Shown: positions 25,003 through 33,899 of the stretch, piece after piece
Layout of the letters: each line of letters starts with the position of its first letter
How positions within the stretch are numbered: position 1 is the first letter of the stretch
Source: Roseateles toxinivorans
Lineage (GTDB): Bacteria; Pseudomonadota; Gammaproteobacteria; Burkholderiales; Burkholderiaceae_C
Direction: 5' to 3'
Assembly: GCF_004362525.1 (NCBI RefSeq)
Contig: NZ_SNXS01000010.1
Location: 45,930-109,929, forward strand
Length of the DNA stretch: 64,000 nucleotides
Notes under the pieces: generated by a model
Database searches by the model: none
The model's input: only the letters and a program-made list of their open reading frames with translations
Told to the model about the DNA's origin: nothing
Program-made: the position numbers and the translations under genes

Positions 25003-27566
25003 CCTTCCTGCACCCTCTTGGCCAGATGCGCCAAGGCTTCCTCCACCTGATCCACCAGTATCAGGCACAGCTCGCCCGGCTGCAGCCGTGACAGCGCGGT
25101 GTCGATGGCGATGAACTCGCCGCGGATCTCGTCGATCCGGCTGGTGCGTGTGGCGCCCTCCAGGCCCCTGCGCAGCAGGGCGACGACCTCGCCGTCTTCA
25201 CGGCCACGCTGACAGGCGTCCTCGAACAGAATCACAGAGTCGAAGGCGCCGCCGAGTATCACGGTCTGCTCGGTGATGTCCTCGTCGCGGCGGTCACCGG
25301 CGCCGCTGATCACCACCGAGCGGCGCGTGGCCGGCATGGCCTGCACGGCGCCGACCAGGGCGCGCATCGCATCGGCGTTGTGGCCGTAGTCGGCGATCAC
25401 TGTGGCGCCGCGGTAGTCCATCACATTGAAGCGGCCCGGCGCGTTGTCGGCGTCGGTGACGAAGCTGGACAGGCCGCGGCGCACCGCATCCCAGTTCAGG
25501 CCCGCGCCCCAGGCGGCGGCCATGGCCGCCATCACGTTCTCGACCTGGAAGCCGATGCTGCCGTTGCGGGTGATCGGGATGTCACGCAGGTTGACGCTCT
25601 CGCGCCAGGCGCCCTGGGCGGCGATCAGGCAGTCGCCCTCGACATAGACGATGCGCTTGCCCTGGGCGCGGTGCGTGGCCATCACCGGATGGTGGCGATC
25701 GGCGGCGAAATAGATGATCTCGCCGGGGCAGACCGAGGCCATGGCAGCAACGATAGGGTCGGCGGCATTGAGCACGGCATAGCCGCTGGGGGCGACGTTC
25801 TGCACGATCACGCGCTTGAGCAGTGCCAGCTCCTCGACCGTGTTGATGTAGTTCATGCCCAGATGGTCGCCGGCGCCCAGATTGGTGACCACGGCCACCT
25901 GGCAGCGGTCGAAGCCCAGGCCTTCGCGCAGGATGCCGCCGCGGGCGGTCTCGAACACCGCCGCATCCACATCGGGGTGCATCAGCACATTGCGGGCGCT
26001 CTTCGGGCCAGAGCAGTCACCGCTGTCGATCTGCCGGCCATCGACATAGACGCCGTCGGTATTGGTCATGCCCACGCGCAGGCCGCTGGTGGCGAACAGG
26101 TGCGCGATGACCCGCGACACCGTCGTCTTGCCGTTGGTGCCGGTGACCGCCACGACCGGAATGCGGCCATCGTCGCCATAGCCGTAGAGATTGCCGACCA
26201 TGGCCTCGCCGACGTGGCGCGGCTTGCCATAGGACGGGCTCAGGTGCATGCGCAGGCCCGGCGCGGCATTGACCTCTACGATGCCGCCCGCCTGTTCCTC
26301 CAGCGGCATCAGCACGCTTTCGCAGACCACGTCAACGCCGCAGATATGAAGACCTACCATGCGCGCCGCCGCCACGGCGCTGGCCGCGACCTCGGGGTGC
26401 ACGTCATCGGTCACGTCGGTGGCGGTGCCGCCGGTGCTCAGGTTCGCGTTGTTGCGCAAAATCACGCGCCGGCCCTTGTCGGGCACCGACTCAGGCACCA
26501 GCCCCTGCAGACCCAGCCGCGCCACGGCGATATCGTCGAAACGGATCTTGGTCAGCGAGGTGGCGTGGCCGCTGCCGCGCTTGGGGTCGCTGTTGACGAT
26601 GTCCACCAGCTCGCGCACCGAGTGCTTGCCGTCGCCGATCACATGGGGAGGGTCACGCCTCGCCGCGGCCACGAGGCGCTCGCCGACCACCAGCAGGCGG
26701 AAGTCGTTGCCCGGCAGGTATTTTTCGACCATCACCTCGCCGATCTCCTCGGCGGCCTTGTAGGCCACCTCCAGATGCTCACGGCTGGCGACATTGACGG
26801 TCACGCCCTTGCCCTGGTTGCCGTCCTGGGGCTTGAGCACCACCGGCAAGCCGATCTGCTGTGCCAAGGCCCAGGCGTCATCGACGCTGGAGACCGGCCG
26901 ACCATGGGGCACGGGCACACCGGCGGCGTGCAGCAGCTTCTTGGTCAGGTCCTTGTCCTGGGCGATCGATTCGGCCACGGCGCTGGTGGTGTCCATCTCG
27001 GCGGCCTGGATGCGGCGCTGGCGCGAGCCCCAGCCGAACTGCACCAGCGACCCCTGCGTCAGCCGGCGGAACGGGATGCCCCGGACCACGGCCGCCTCGA
27101 CGATGGAGCCGGTGCTGGGGCCCATGCGCACGTCTTCATCCAGTTCGCGCAGCTGGGCCACGGCGGCGGCACCATCGAAGGGCTCATCGCCCAGCACGGC
27201 GTTGACCAGGCCGATGGCCAGATCGAAGGCCAGGCGGCCGACGTCTTCCTCGCTGTACTCGACCACGACCTGGTAGATGCCGGGTTCGGAGGTGATGTTG
27301 GTGCGGCTGAAGGTGACCGGGCAACCGGCCTGGGCCTGCAGAGCCAGGGCCGCGGCCTCCAGCACATGGGCGATCGAGATCGGGCCTTGATGTCCGACCG
27401 GCTCGAGCGCGCCTATGGCCGGAAAGCGCGCGCGCACAGCCGATTCGAAATTGGCCAGATCGGCCATGCTGCGTTCGGCCGCCGGGCAGTTGACCACCGC
27501 TTCGATGGCGGTGTGGCGGCTCCAGAGATTCGGGCCGCGCAGGGCGCGTATGCGTGAAACTTCCAT
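24999..27566 (-). CDS. cphA: Cyanophycin synthetase
   Basis: The 855-residue enzyme builds the polymer multi-L-arginyl-poly-L-aspartate, adding Asp and then Arg with ATP. The layout is complete: an N-terminal domain, an ATP-grasp domain (LKPQDGNQGKGVT at residues 244-256) for aspartate addition, and a Mur-ligase-like domain with an intact P-loop VTGTNGKTT at 474-482 for arginine addition. The start at 27566 gives the usual MEVSRIRALRGPN N-terminus. It is the downstream gene of a two-gene operon, 43 bases after its paralogue. The divergent ABC transporter and DUF1854 genes complete the locus; no cyanophycinase or isoaspartyl dipeptidase is in the window. Confidence 0.97.
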   Translation of the reverse strand: MEVSRIRALRGPNLWSRHTAIEAVVNCPAAERSMADLANFESAVRARFPAIGALEPVGHQGPISIAHVLEAAALALQAQAGCPVTFSRTNITSEPGIYQVVVEYSEEDVGRLAFDLAIGLVNAVLGDEPFDGAAAVAQLRELDEDVRMGPSTGSIVEAAVVRGIPFRRLTQGSLVQFGWGSRQRRIQAAEMDTTSAVAESIAQDKDLTKKLLHAAGVPVPHGRPVSSVDDAWALAQQIGLPVVLKPQDGNQGKGVTVNVASREHLEVAYKAAEEIGEVMVEKYLPGNDFRLLVVGERLVAAARRDPPHVIGDGKHSVRELVDIVNSDPKRGSGHATSLTKIRFDDIAVARLGLQGLVPESVPDKGRRVILRNNANLSTGGTATDVTDDVHPEVAASAVAAARMVGLHICGVDVVCESVLMPLEEQAGGIVEVNAAPGLRMHLSPSYGKPRHVGEAMVGNLYGYGDDGRIPVVAVTGTNGKTTVSRVIAHLFATSGLRVGMTNTDGVYVDGRQIDSGDCSGPKSARNVLMHPDVDAAVFETARGGILREGLGFDRCQVAVVTNLGAGDHLGMNYINTVEELALLKRVIVQNVAPSGYAVLNAADPIVAAMASVCPGEIIYFAADRHHPVMATHRAQGKRIVYVEGDCLIAAQGAWRESVNLRDIPITRNGSIGFQVENVMAAMAAAWGAGLNWDAVRRGLSSFVTDADNAPGRFNVMDYRGATVIADYGHNADAMRALVGAVQAMPATRRSVVISGAGDRRDEDITEQTVILGGAFDSVILFEDACQRGREDGEVVALLRRGLEGATRTSRIDEIRGEFIAIDTALSRLQPGELCLILVDQVEEALAHLAKRVQEG

Positions 27567-27609
27567 CGCTAGTTCTTTCTGCTTTTCGCTGTGCAAGCGG
27601 GGAGGACGC

Positions 27610-29832
27610 TCAGTGCGCCTTGGCCGGGCTGATCTGGGTGCCGCGCGGGGCCTGCATATCGGGGTCGAAGGTCTCGATGCCGGCGGTGATCAGATCGGCC
27701 GACAGGCCCATGCCCCAGGCGGCGGCAATCGCGGCCAGCAGGGTGTCGGCCGAGTCGGCCCGGGTGTGCGCCAGCCAGGGCGTGATGTCGCCCAGCTCGT
27801 CCAGGGTTTCGAGATTGCCGCCGGTGGCCAGCGCCACGCGGCCCTGGTGCAGGAACACCGCGCGCCGGCCGGCCGCCGCATGGGCCTGCAGAGTCGTGTC
27901 GTTGCCGTCCAGGCCGTAGAAGATGACCTCGCCGTCGCTCAGCTCGGCCATGTCCACCAGCAGCGGATCGTTCACGTTCAACACCGTCGCGCCATAGGAC
28001 AGCACCACATCGACCTGGGTGCGCATGACCTTGTACATCTGGTCGTCTTCGAGCACGTCGAATTCGGCCAGATCGGCCGAACGGGCCAGATCGGTGACCA
28101 CGCCGACCTGGCAGCGGTCATAGACAAGGCCGTCTCGCAGAATCGTCTTGGCGCCGTTCTCGAACACCGCGGCTTCGACGGCGCGGTTCATCAGCAGGCG
28201 GTGGCCGGGCTCCCAGTGGGCGCAGTCACCACGCTCGAGCAGGCGGCGGTCCAGAAACAGGCCGTCGCGGCAGGCCAGGCCGACCTTGGGGCCACTGAGG
28301 TGCAGGAGCCAGGCGACCAGGCGGGCGATGGTGTGCGTGCCGCGGCTGCCGGCCACGCCGACGATGGGAATGCGGCCGTACTTTTCTCCCGTCTCGGCCT
28401 CTGGAAACAGGTGATCGACGATGGCCCGGCCCACGGGGCGCGGCATGCCCTCGGCGGGCTTCAGATGCATCAGCAGGCCGGGTCCGGCATTGACCTCGAC
28501 GACCGCGCCACCCTGCTGCTGCAAAGGCTTGGAGATGTCCTCGGCGACGACATCGACACCGGCAATGTCCAGGCCGACCACACGGGCGGCCAGCGACACC
28601 ACATGGGCTACCTCCGGGTGCACTTCATCGGTGCAGTCGATGGCCACGTTGCCGTTGCGCTGTATCAGCACCTGGCGCCCTGCGGCAGGGATGTCGGTCG
28701 GCTTGAGCCCCTGGCGCTGCAGGTCCAGCAGCACGGCGCCGTCGCTGTCGGCGTAGATGCGGCCCAGCGGGAAGTCCTCGGTGGTGCCGCGTCGCGGGTC
28801 GTTGTTGATCTGGTGGTCGACCAGCTCGACCACGTTCGAGTGGCCGTCGCCGGTGACCCAGGCGGTTTCGCCGCGTGCCGCGGCCACCACCTTGCCGCCC
28901 ACCACCAGCAGCCGGTGCTCATGGCCGCGCACATAGCGCTCGACCATGACCTCGCTGCCATGGCGTGCGGCCAGCTCGAAGGCGGCCTCGATATCGGTGC
29001 GCTCGCGCAGGTCCAGGGTCACGCCGCGGCCATGGTTGCCATCGGTGGGCTTGACGACCACCGGCAGACCGATGTCCTCGGCCGCGGCCCAGGCGGCGGC
29101 CTTGTCGGCGACGACTATGCCCTCGGGCACCGGCACGCCGCAGGCCTTCAGCAGGCTCTTGGTCAGGTCCTTCTCGCTGGCAATGCCCTCGGCGATGGCA
29201 CTGGTCAGGTCGGTCTCCGCCGTCCAGATGCGGCGCTGGCGGGCGCCATGGCCCAGCTGCACCAGATTGCCGTCGTTCAGGCGGATGTGCGGAATGCGCC
29301 GGTCGGTGGCGGCGGCAACGATGCAGGCCGTCGATGGGCCCAGATAGCAGTCGTCCACCTTGTCGCGCACCTTGGCCACGGCGCCCGGCACATCGAAGCT
29401 GTCGCCGTTGATGGCAGCCATCAGCAGTGCGTGGCCCTGCTCCAGCGCGGTGCGGGCGACCTGTTCGTCACGGGCGCGGAACACCATGCGGTAGATGCCA
29501 TGCTGGCTGGTCGAGCGGGTCTGGCCGAAGCCGGTGGGCATGCCGGCCAGATTCAAGAGCTCGATCACCACATGTTCCAAAGTGTGTCCGGACCAGGTGC
29601 CCTCGATCAGGCGCTGCAGGAAACCACCGCGCTCGCCGACGCCGCAATGGTGTTCGGCCAGTGCCGGCAGCAGGGTGGTGATGCGCTCGGTGAAGCCCGG
29701 CAGCAGATTGGACGGAAAGTGCTCCAGCTCGCCCAGGTCCAGCCAGACTTCCAGCACCGGGCGGTAGGTCCAGACATTGGGGCCCCGCAGATAGTTGATG
29801 CGCAGCAGCTTGATGTCGTCGTGTCGGTTCAT
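27610..29832 (-). CDS. cphA': Second cyanophycin synthetase-like protein with altered Mur-ligase P-loop
   Basis: The 740-residue paralogue of the downstream enzyme keeps the N-terminal domain and ATP-grasp domain (VKPTDGNHGRGVT at 260-272). Its Mur-ligase P-loop reads GVAGSRGTHT at 492-501, where the paralogue has AVTGTNGKTT; the ATP-binding Lys is replaced by Thr. It is also about 115 residues shorter, mainly at the C-terminus. Tandem cphA/cphA' pairs are known from Burkholderiales such as Cupriavidus (Ralstonia). Aspartate addition may be retained while arginine addition is probably lost. It could act as a partner or primer-modifying subunit; this is inference. Confidence 0.9.
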   Translation of the reverse strand: MNRHDDIKLLRINYLRGPNVWTYRPVLEVWLDLGELEHFPSNLLPGFTERITTLLPALAEHHCGVGERGGFLQRLIEGTWSGHTLEHVVIELLNLAGMPTGFGQTRSTSQHGIYRMVFRARDEQVARTALEQGHALLMAAINGDSFDVPGAVAKVRDKVDDCYLGPSTACIVAAATDRRIPHIRLNDGNLVQLGHGARQRRIWTAETDLTSAIAEGIASEKDLTKSLLKACGVPVPEGIVVADKAAAWAAAEDIGLPVVVKPTDGNHGRGVTLDLRERTDIEAAFELAARHGSEVMVERYVRGHEHRLLVVGGKVVAAARGETAWVTGDGHSNVVELVDHQINNDPRRGTTEDFPLGRIYADSDGAVLLDLQRQGLKPTDIPAAGRQVLIQRNGNVAIDCTDEVHPEVAHVVSLAARVVGLDIAGVDVVAEDISKPLQQQGGAVVEVNAGPGLLMHLKPAEGMPRPVGRAIVDHLFPEAETGEKYGRIPIVGVAGSRGTHTIARLVAWLLHLSGPKVGLACRDGLFLDRRLLERGDCAHWEPGHRLLMNRAVEAAVFENGAKTILRDGLVYDRCQVGVVTDLARSADLAEFDVLEDDQMYKVMRTQVDVVLSYGATVLNVNDPLLVDMAELSDGEVIFYGLDGNDTTLQAHAAAGRRAVFLHQGRVALATGGNLETLDELGDITPWLAHTRADSADTLLAAIAAAWGMGLSADLITAGIETFDPDMQAPRGTQISPAKAH

Positions 29833-29980
29833 GTTTGCGAGGTGGTGCGAGCCGTGGAGTTCGGGGGAGGCTGGGCTCAATTGTGCGCCCGGAGTGGCAA
29901 ATATTGCAGCGTCGAGGCTGGTTGGCGCCGTGCTTCGGCGAGAATCCGGTTCGGAGTCCCGCCCAGGGCAATCAAAGAAA
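29833..29980. promoter_or_regulatory. Divergent promoter region of the cyanophycin locus
   Basis: These 148 bases separate the two divergent halves of the locus and must hold both promoters. The CAAATATTGCAG segment at about 29898 is the only A/T-rich part. No operator can be defined by eye. Confidence 0.4.
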
Positions 29981-32281
29981 ATGCAATCTCACCCCCCCGT
30001 CACGGTCACTGATCCTAGCGCCGACAGCGCCTTGCAGGCACGGCTTGCGCCCGACGAGAACGTCGTCGCCAGCCTGGACGTTGACCTGGATGCCCGGCTG
30101 CGCTATGGCCGGGGCCAGCTGCTGCTGACCAATCAGCGACTTTTGTCACGCGAAAGCGCGCAGGGCCCCTGGTCCGAGTGGCCGCTGCACCCGGGCTTGA
30201 GCCTGCGCCATGCCGATCATGGCGGGGTGGGCAGCATCGAGCTGCATGACGCCAACCAGCGGCTGGCCCTGTGGCGCTTCACGCTGGGCGCCAATGTGCT
30301 GGCACTGCGCTGGACGACGGCCTTCGAGCAGCAGCAGCTGCGCTTGCAGGCCGGTGGGGCGATCGTGTCGGCCGCCGACGAACTGCTGCTGTGCCCCTCC
30401 TGCAAGGCCCCGCTGCCGCCCGACAGCGAGGAATGCCCCAGCTGCGCGCGCGAGCTGCACACACCGCCGTCCACCTGGGTGCTGCTGCGCCTGTGGCGTT
30501 TTGCCAAGCCCTATCAGGGTCAGTTGCTGCTGGGCTTTCTGCTGATGCTGGGCTCGACCGGGGCGACCCTGGTGGCGCCCTACCTGACCATGCCCATCAT
30601 GGACAAGGTGCTGATTCCGTTCCAGAGCGGCCAGCGCATCGACCCGATGCTGGTCACCCTCTATCTCAGCGGCCTGTTCGGCGCGGCCCTGGTGTCCTGG
30701 CTGCTGGGCTGGGCCAAGACCTATATCCTGGCCCTGGTGTCCGAGCGTATCGCCGCCGACCTGCGCACCGCCACCTTCGAGCATCTGCTGCAACTGTCAC
30801 TCGACTATTTCGGCGGCAAGCGCACCGGCGACCTGATGAGCCGTATCGGCTCCGAGACCGACCGGCTCAGCGTTTTCCTGTCCCTGCATGCGCTGGACTT
30901 CATCACCGACGTGCTGATGCTGCTGATGACGGCCGCCATCCTGTTCTCCATCAACCCCTGGCTGGCCCTGGCCACCCTGGTGCCGCTGCCCTTCATCGCC
31001 TGGATGATCCATCTGGTGCGCGACCGGCTGCGCACCGGCTTCGAGAAGATAGACCGCGTCTGGGGCGAGGTCACCTCGGTGCTGGCCGATACCATTCCCG
31101 GCATACGCGTCGTCAAGGCCTTTGCCCAGGAGAAGCGCGAGGCGCAGCGCTTCCGCGATGCCAACAAGCACAATCTGGACGTCAACGACAAGCTCAACAA
31201 GACCTGGAGCCTGTTCACCCCCACCGTCTCGCTGCTGACCGAGATGGGCCTGCTGGTGGTCTGGGCCTTCGGCATCTACCTGGTCGCCGATGGCGACATC
31301 ACCGTCGGCGTGCTGACCGCCTTCATCGCCTACATCGGCCGCTTCTACGGCCGCATGGACTCGATGAGCCGCATCGTCTCGGTGACGCAGAAGGCCGCCG
31401 CCGGTGCCAAGCGCATCTTCGACATCCTCGACCACCACTCGAACGTGCCCGACCCGGTCAACCCGCTGCCCCTGCCCAAGGTCGAGGGCGGCATCCAGAT
31501 CCAGGACATCGGCTTCCGCTACGGCAACCGCGCGGTGATACGTGGCCTGAGCCTGGATATCAAGCCGGGCGAGATGATAGGCCTGGTGGGCCACAGCGGC
31601 TCGGGCAAGAGCACCCTGGTGAACCTGATCTGCCGCTTCTACGACGTGACCGAGGGTGCTATCAAGGTCGATGGCGTCGACCTGCGCCGTATCGGCCTGG
31701 CTGACTTCCGTCGCCATATCGGCCTGGTGCTGCAGGAGCCCTTCCTGTTCTTCGGCACGATCGCCGAGAACATCGCCTACGGCAAGCCCGATGCCACGCG
31801 TGCCGAGATCGTGGCGGCTGCACGGGCCGCCCATGCGCATGAGTTCATCCTGCGTCTGCCGCAGGGCTATGACTCGCTGGTCGGCGAGCGGGGTCAGGGC
31901 TTGTCGGGGGGCGAGCGCCAGCGCATCTCGATTGCCCGCGCGCTGTTGATCGATCCGCGCATCCTGATACTCGACGAGGCCACCTCGTCGGTCGACACCG
32001 AGACCGAGAAGGAAATCCAGAAGGCGCTGGACAATCTGGTCCAGGGCCGCACGACGATTGCCATCGCCCACCGCTTGTCGACCCTGCGCAAGGCCGACCG
32101 CCTGGTGGTGATGGACCGCGGCCAGGTGGTCGAGGTCGGCCCGCACGAGGAACTGATGGCCAAGCAGGGGGCCTACTGGCGCCTGTACGAGGCCCAGCTG
32201 CGCCGGGTGGACAGCGATGGCGATGAGGACGCGGCGGGGCCGCTGCCCACCGCGCCCGCCCATTCGGCGGCGAAGGACTGA
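29981..32281 (+). CDS. Cyanophycin-locus ABC transporter, fused permease-ATPase
   Basis: The 766-residue protein has an unusual N-terminal half-cytosolic module: residues 1-130 resemble a bacterial PH-like fold (GQLLLTNQRLLSRES), followed by a zinc-ribbon of CPSC at 138-141 and CPSC at 152-155. Then come the six-helix exporter membrane domain (from about 165) and an ATPase with Walker A GHSGSGKST, signature LSGGERQR and Walker B ILILDEATSSVD. This is the architecture of the ABC transporters associated with cyanophycin genes in Burkholderiales. It is divergent from the synthetases and its stop overlaps the DUF1854 start. The transported compound is unknown. Confidence 0.92.
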   Translation: MQSHPPVTVTDPSADSALQARLAPDENVVASLDVDLDARLRYGRGQLLLTNQRLLSRESAQGPWSEWPLHPGLSLRHADHGGVGSIELHDANQRLALWRFTLGANVLALRWTTAFEQQQLRLQAGGAIVSAADELLLCPSCKAPLPPDSEECPSCARELHTPPSTWVLLRLWRFAKPYQGQLLLGFLLMLGSTGATLVAPYLTMPIMDKVLIPFQSGQRIDPMLVTLYLSGLFGAALVSWLLGWAKTYILALVSERIAADLRTATFEHLLQLSLDYFGGKRTGDLMSRIGSETDRLSVFLSLHALDFITDVLMLLMTAAILFSINPWLALATLVPLPFIAWMIHLVRDRLRTGFEKIDRVWGEVTSVLADTIPGIRVVKAFAQEKREAQRFRDANKHNLDVNDKLNKTWSLFTPTVSLLTEMGLLVVWAFGIYLVADGDITVGVLTAFIAYIGRFYGRMDSMSRIVSVTQKAAAGAKRIFDILDHHSNVPDPVNPLPLPKVEGGIQIQDIGFRYGNRAVIRGLSLDIKPGEMIGLVGHSGSGKSTLVNLICRFYDVTEGAIKVDGVDLRRIGLADFRRHIGLVLQEPFLFFGTIAENIAYGKPDATRAEIVAAARAAHAHEFILRLPQGYDSLVGERGQGLSGGERQRISIARALLIDPRILILDEATSSVDTETEKEIQKALDNLVQGRTTIAIAHRLSTLRKADRLVVMDRGQVVEVGPHEELMAKQGAYWRLYEAQLRRVDSDGDEDAAGPLPTAPAHSAAKD

Positions 32282-32748
32282 TGGACATGGACTTCGAACT
32301 CGAACGCAACAGCTTCGGTCGCCTGGTGTTGATCGACGCCGCCGGCCAGCGCCACGAGGGCGTGGTGCCGGTGCGCGCCTTTCCGATCGCCGCACCCGAC
32401 GAGGGCCTTTCCTTGATCAGCGCCGATGGCCGGGAGCTGGCCTGGATAGCGCGGCTGGCCGAGTTGCCCGCCGCGGCGCGCACGCTGCTCGATGAGGAGC
32501 TGGCCCAGCGCGAGTTCGTGCCGGTGGTCAGGCGCATCCAGAGCGTTTCCACCTTCTCGACACCCAGCATCTGGCAGGTCGAAACCGACCGCGGCGAGAC
32601 CCAGTTCGTGCTCAAGGCCGAGGAGGACATCCGCCGCCTGGAGGGCCCGGATCTGCTGATCACCGACAGCCATGGCATCCAGTTCCTGGTGCGGGATCGC
32701 TGGGCGCTGGACAAGGCGTCGCGGCGGCTGCTCGAACGATTCCTGTGA
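32281..32748 (+). CDS. Cyanophycin-associated DUF1854 protein
   Basis: The 155-residue soluble protein has the family-typical segments GVVPVRAFPIAAPDEGLSLI, FVPVVRRIQSVSTFSTPSIW and a C-terminal DRWALDKASRRLLERFL. DUF1854 proteins are regularly encoded directly after the ABC transporter in cyanophycin loci. The ATG shares one base with the transporter's stop codon (TGATG), which implies translational coupling and a joint function. No catalytic motif is apparent. Confidence 0.9.
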   Translation: MDMDFELERNSFGRLVLIDAAGQRHEGVVPVRAFPIAAPDEGLSLISADGRELAWIARLAELPAAARTLLDEELAQREFVPVVRRIQSVSTFSTPSIWQVETDRGETQFVLKAEEDIRRLEGPDLLITDSHGIQFLVRDRWALDKASRRLLERFL

Positions 32749-32796
32749 CCTTGCGGGTTTGACGGCGGTCCCGCATTGCACCCGGGGTATTTGTAG

Positions 32797-32813
32797 CCCG
32801 GATGCAATCCGGG
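32797..32813. terminator. Short palindrome between converging genes, possible bidirectional terminator
   Basis: CCCGGAT and ATCCGGG form a 7-base-pair stem around GCA between the DUF1854 gene and soxA, which converge. The surrounding GTAGCCCGGATGCAATCCGGGT resembles the small REP-like palindromes common in proteobacterial intergenic DNA. There is no T-run, so termination would be weak. Confidence 0.5.
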
Positions 32814-32824
32814 TCAATCAAGCA

Positions 32825-33580
32825 TCAAGGCCGCACCCCCGGCGCCTCCCAGGCCATTCCCGCGGCGCGCTGCTTCAGATAGAGCTCCAGCGCCAGCAGG
32901 TCCTGTGAGTCGTAGGCCGGGGCTTGCGCCCGCACGCCGGTCATGCAGTTGCGCACCCGCCGCTGCAGCGAGCCCAGGCCCTGCCATTCGAGCCGGTACA
33001 GCGGATAGGCTGTCGGATGGCCCTGCGGAATCACGCTGCCGGCCAGACGCCCGCCCGCCAGGCCGTCATGGCATTGGGCGCAGGACAGGTTCAGCTGGCC
33101 GATGCGCTGGGTGAACAGGGCCAGTCCTTGCTCGCGCAGAGGCTGCAACTCCGGCGCCTTGGACGGTGCTATGGGCATGCCGCGCGACTGCACGGCCACA
33201 TAGGCCTCCAGGCCCAGCAACTGGGCGTGTTCGGCCGGCCAGGCATCCGCCTGCTGGTGCTGCGTGCGGCATTGCTGGATGCGCTGGCCGAGGTTCAGCG
33301 CACGGCTCAGGGCCGCGTCCCAGACGGGGTAGCGTGCCGCCACGCCACGCATCGTGCTGACCTCGCCGTGGCAGCTGACGCAGGCCTTGTTGCTGCGGCC
33401 GGCGGCGGTGGTCCACAGCGCCTCGCCATCCTTGACCCACAGCCAGGCCGGATTCAGGCCATCGTCGCGCTGCATCGCCTGGGTGGCCGGGCTCATGTCG
33501 GCAAAGCCCGAGCGGCGGGTGTCGGGCTGCGCCTGCGCGGCCAGCGCGCACAGCAGCAACGCTCCGAGCGGCAGCCTCAT
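32825..33580 (-). CDS. soxA: SoxA-type c-type cytochrome
   Basis: The 251-residue periplasmic protein has a signal peptide of about 17 residues (MRLPLGALLLCALAAQA), heme motifs CVSCH at 67-71 and CAQCH at 167-171, and a lone Cys212 in NCMTGVRA, matching the active-site cysteine ligand of SoxA. In the Sox system SoxAX joins a sulfur substrate to the SoxY cysteine. It is the last gene of the six-gene operon and overlaps soxZ by four bases. No soxB or soxCD is present, so a full thiosulfate-oxidising pathway is not encoded here. A longer frame to 33724 runs into soxZ and is not used. Confidence 0.92.
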   Translation of the reverse strand: MRLPLGALLLCALAAQAQPDTRRSGFADMSPATQAMQRDDGLNPAWLWVKDGEALWTTAAGRSNKACVSCHGEVSTMRGVAARYPVWDAALSRALNLGQRIQQCRTQHQQADAWPAEHAQLLGLEAYVAVQSRGMPIAPSKAPELQPLREQGLALFTQRIGQLNLSCAQCHDGLAGGRLAGSVIPQGHPTAYPLYRLEWQGLGSLQRRVRNCMTGVRAQAPAYDSQDLLALELYLKQRAAGMAWEAPGVRP

Positions 33581-33897
33581 GTCACCGTCAGCGTCCGGGT
33601 CTCGCGCTGCACAAAGCCGTTGTCGCCTTCCCAGACAAAGTCCAGCGGGCCGGACTCGGTGGCGCGGACGAAGAACACCAGCAGCGGATTGGCCGAGATG
33701 GCCGCAAACAGCTCGGCGCCGCACACCAGCTCGCCGCGGTAGTGGCAGCTGAAGCGGCGTATCAGATCGGCGGGCAGGCGCTGGCCCTGGTCATCATTGC
33801 GGTAGCCGGTCTCCATCGTGTGGGCGATCAGGCAGCGCACCTCTACGATGTCGCCGCGGCGGGCGCGTTCGGGCAGGGTGATCACGGTGCGGGCCAT
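33577..33897 (-). CDS. soxZ: SoxZ sulfur-carrier partner protein
   Basis: The 106-residue beta-sandwich protein matches SoxZ: VITLPERARRGDIVEVRCLI, the HTMETGYRND segment, and C-terminal FVWEGDNGFVQRETRTL. SoxZ pairs with SoxY to carry the substrate on the SoxY arm in the periplasm. No signal peptide is seen, as is usual for SoxZ, which is exported with SoxY. It starts two bases after the SoxY-like gene and overlaps soxA. Confidence 0.93.
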   Translation of the reverse strand: MARTVITLPERARRGDIVEVRCLIAHTMETGYRNDDQGQRLPADLIRRFSCHYRGELVCGAELFAAISANPLLVFFVRATESGPLDFVWEGDNGFVQRETRTLTVT

Positions 33898-33899
33898 GG

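Noticed and set aside
25380..30012. Long plus-strand open frames opposite the two cyanophycin synthetase genes
   Set aside because: They mirror the codon structure of the real genes, have no family similarity and no ribosome site.
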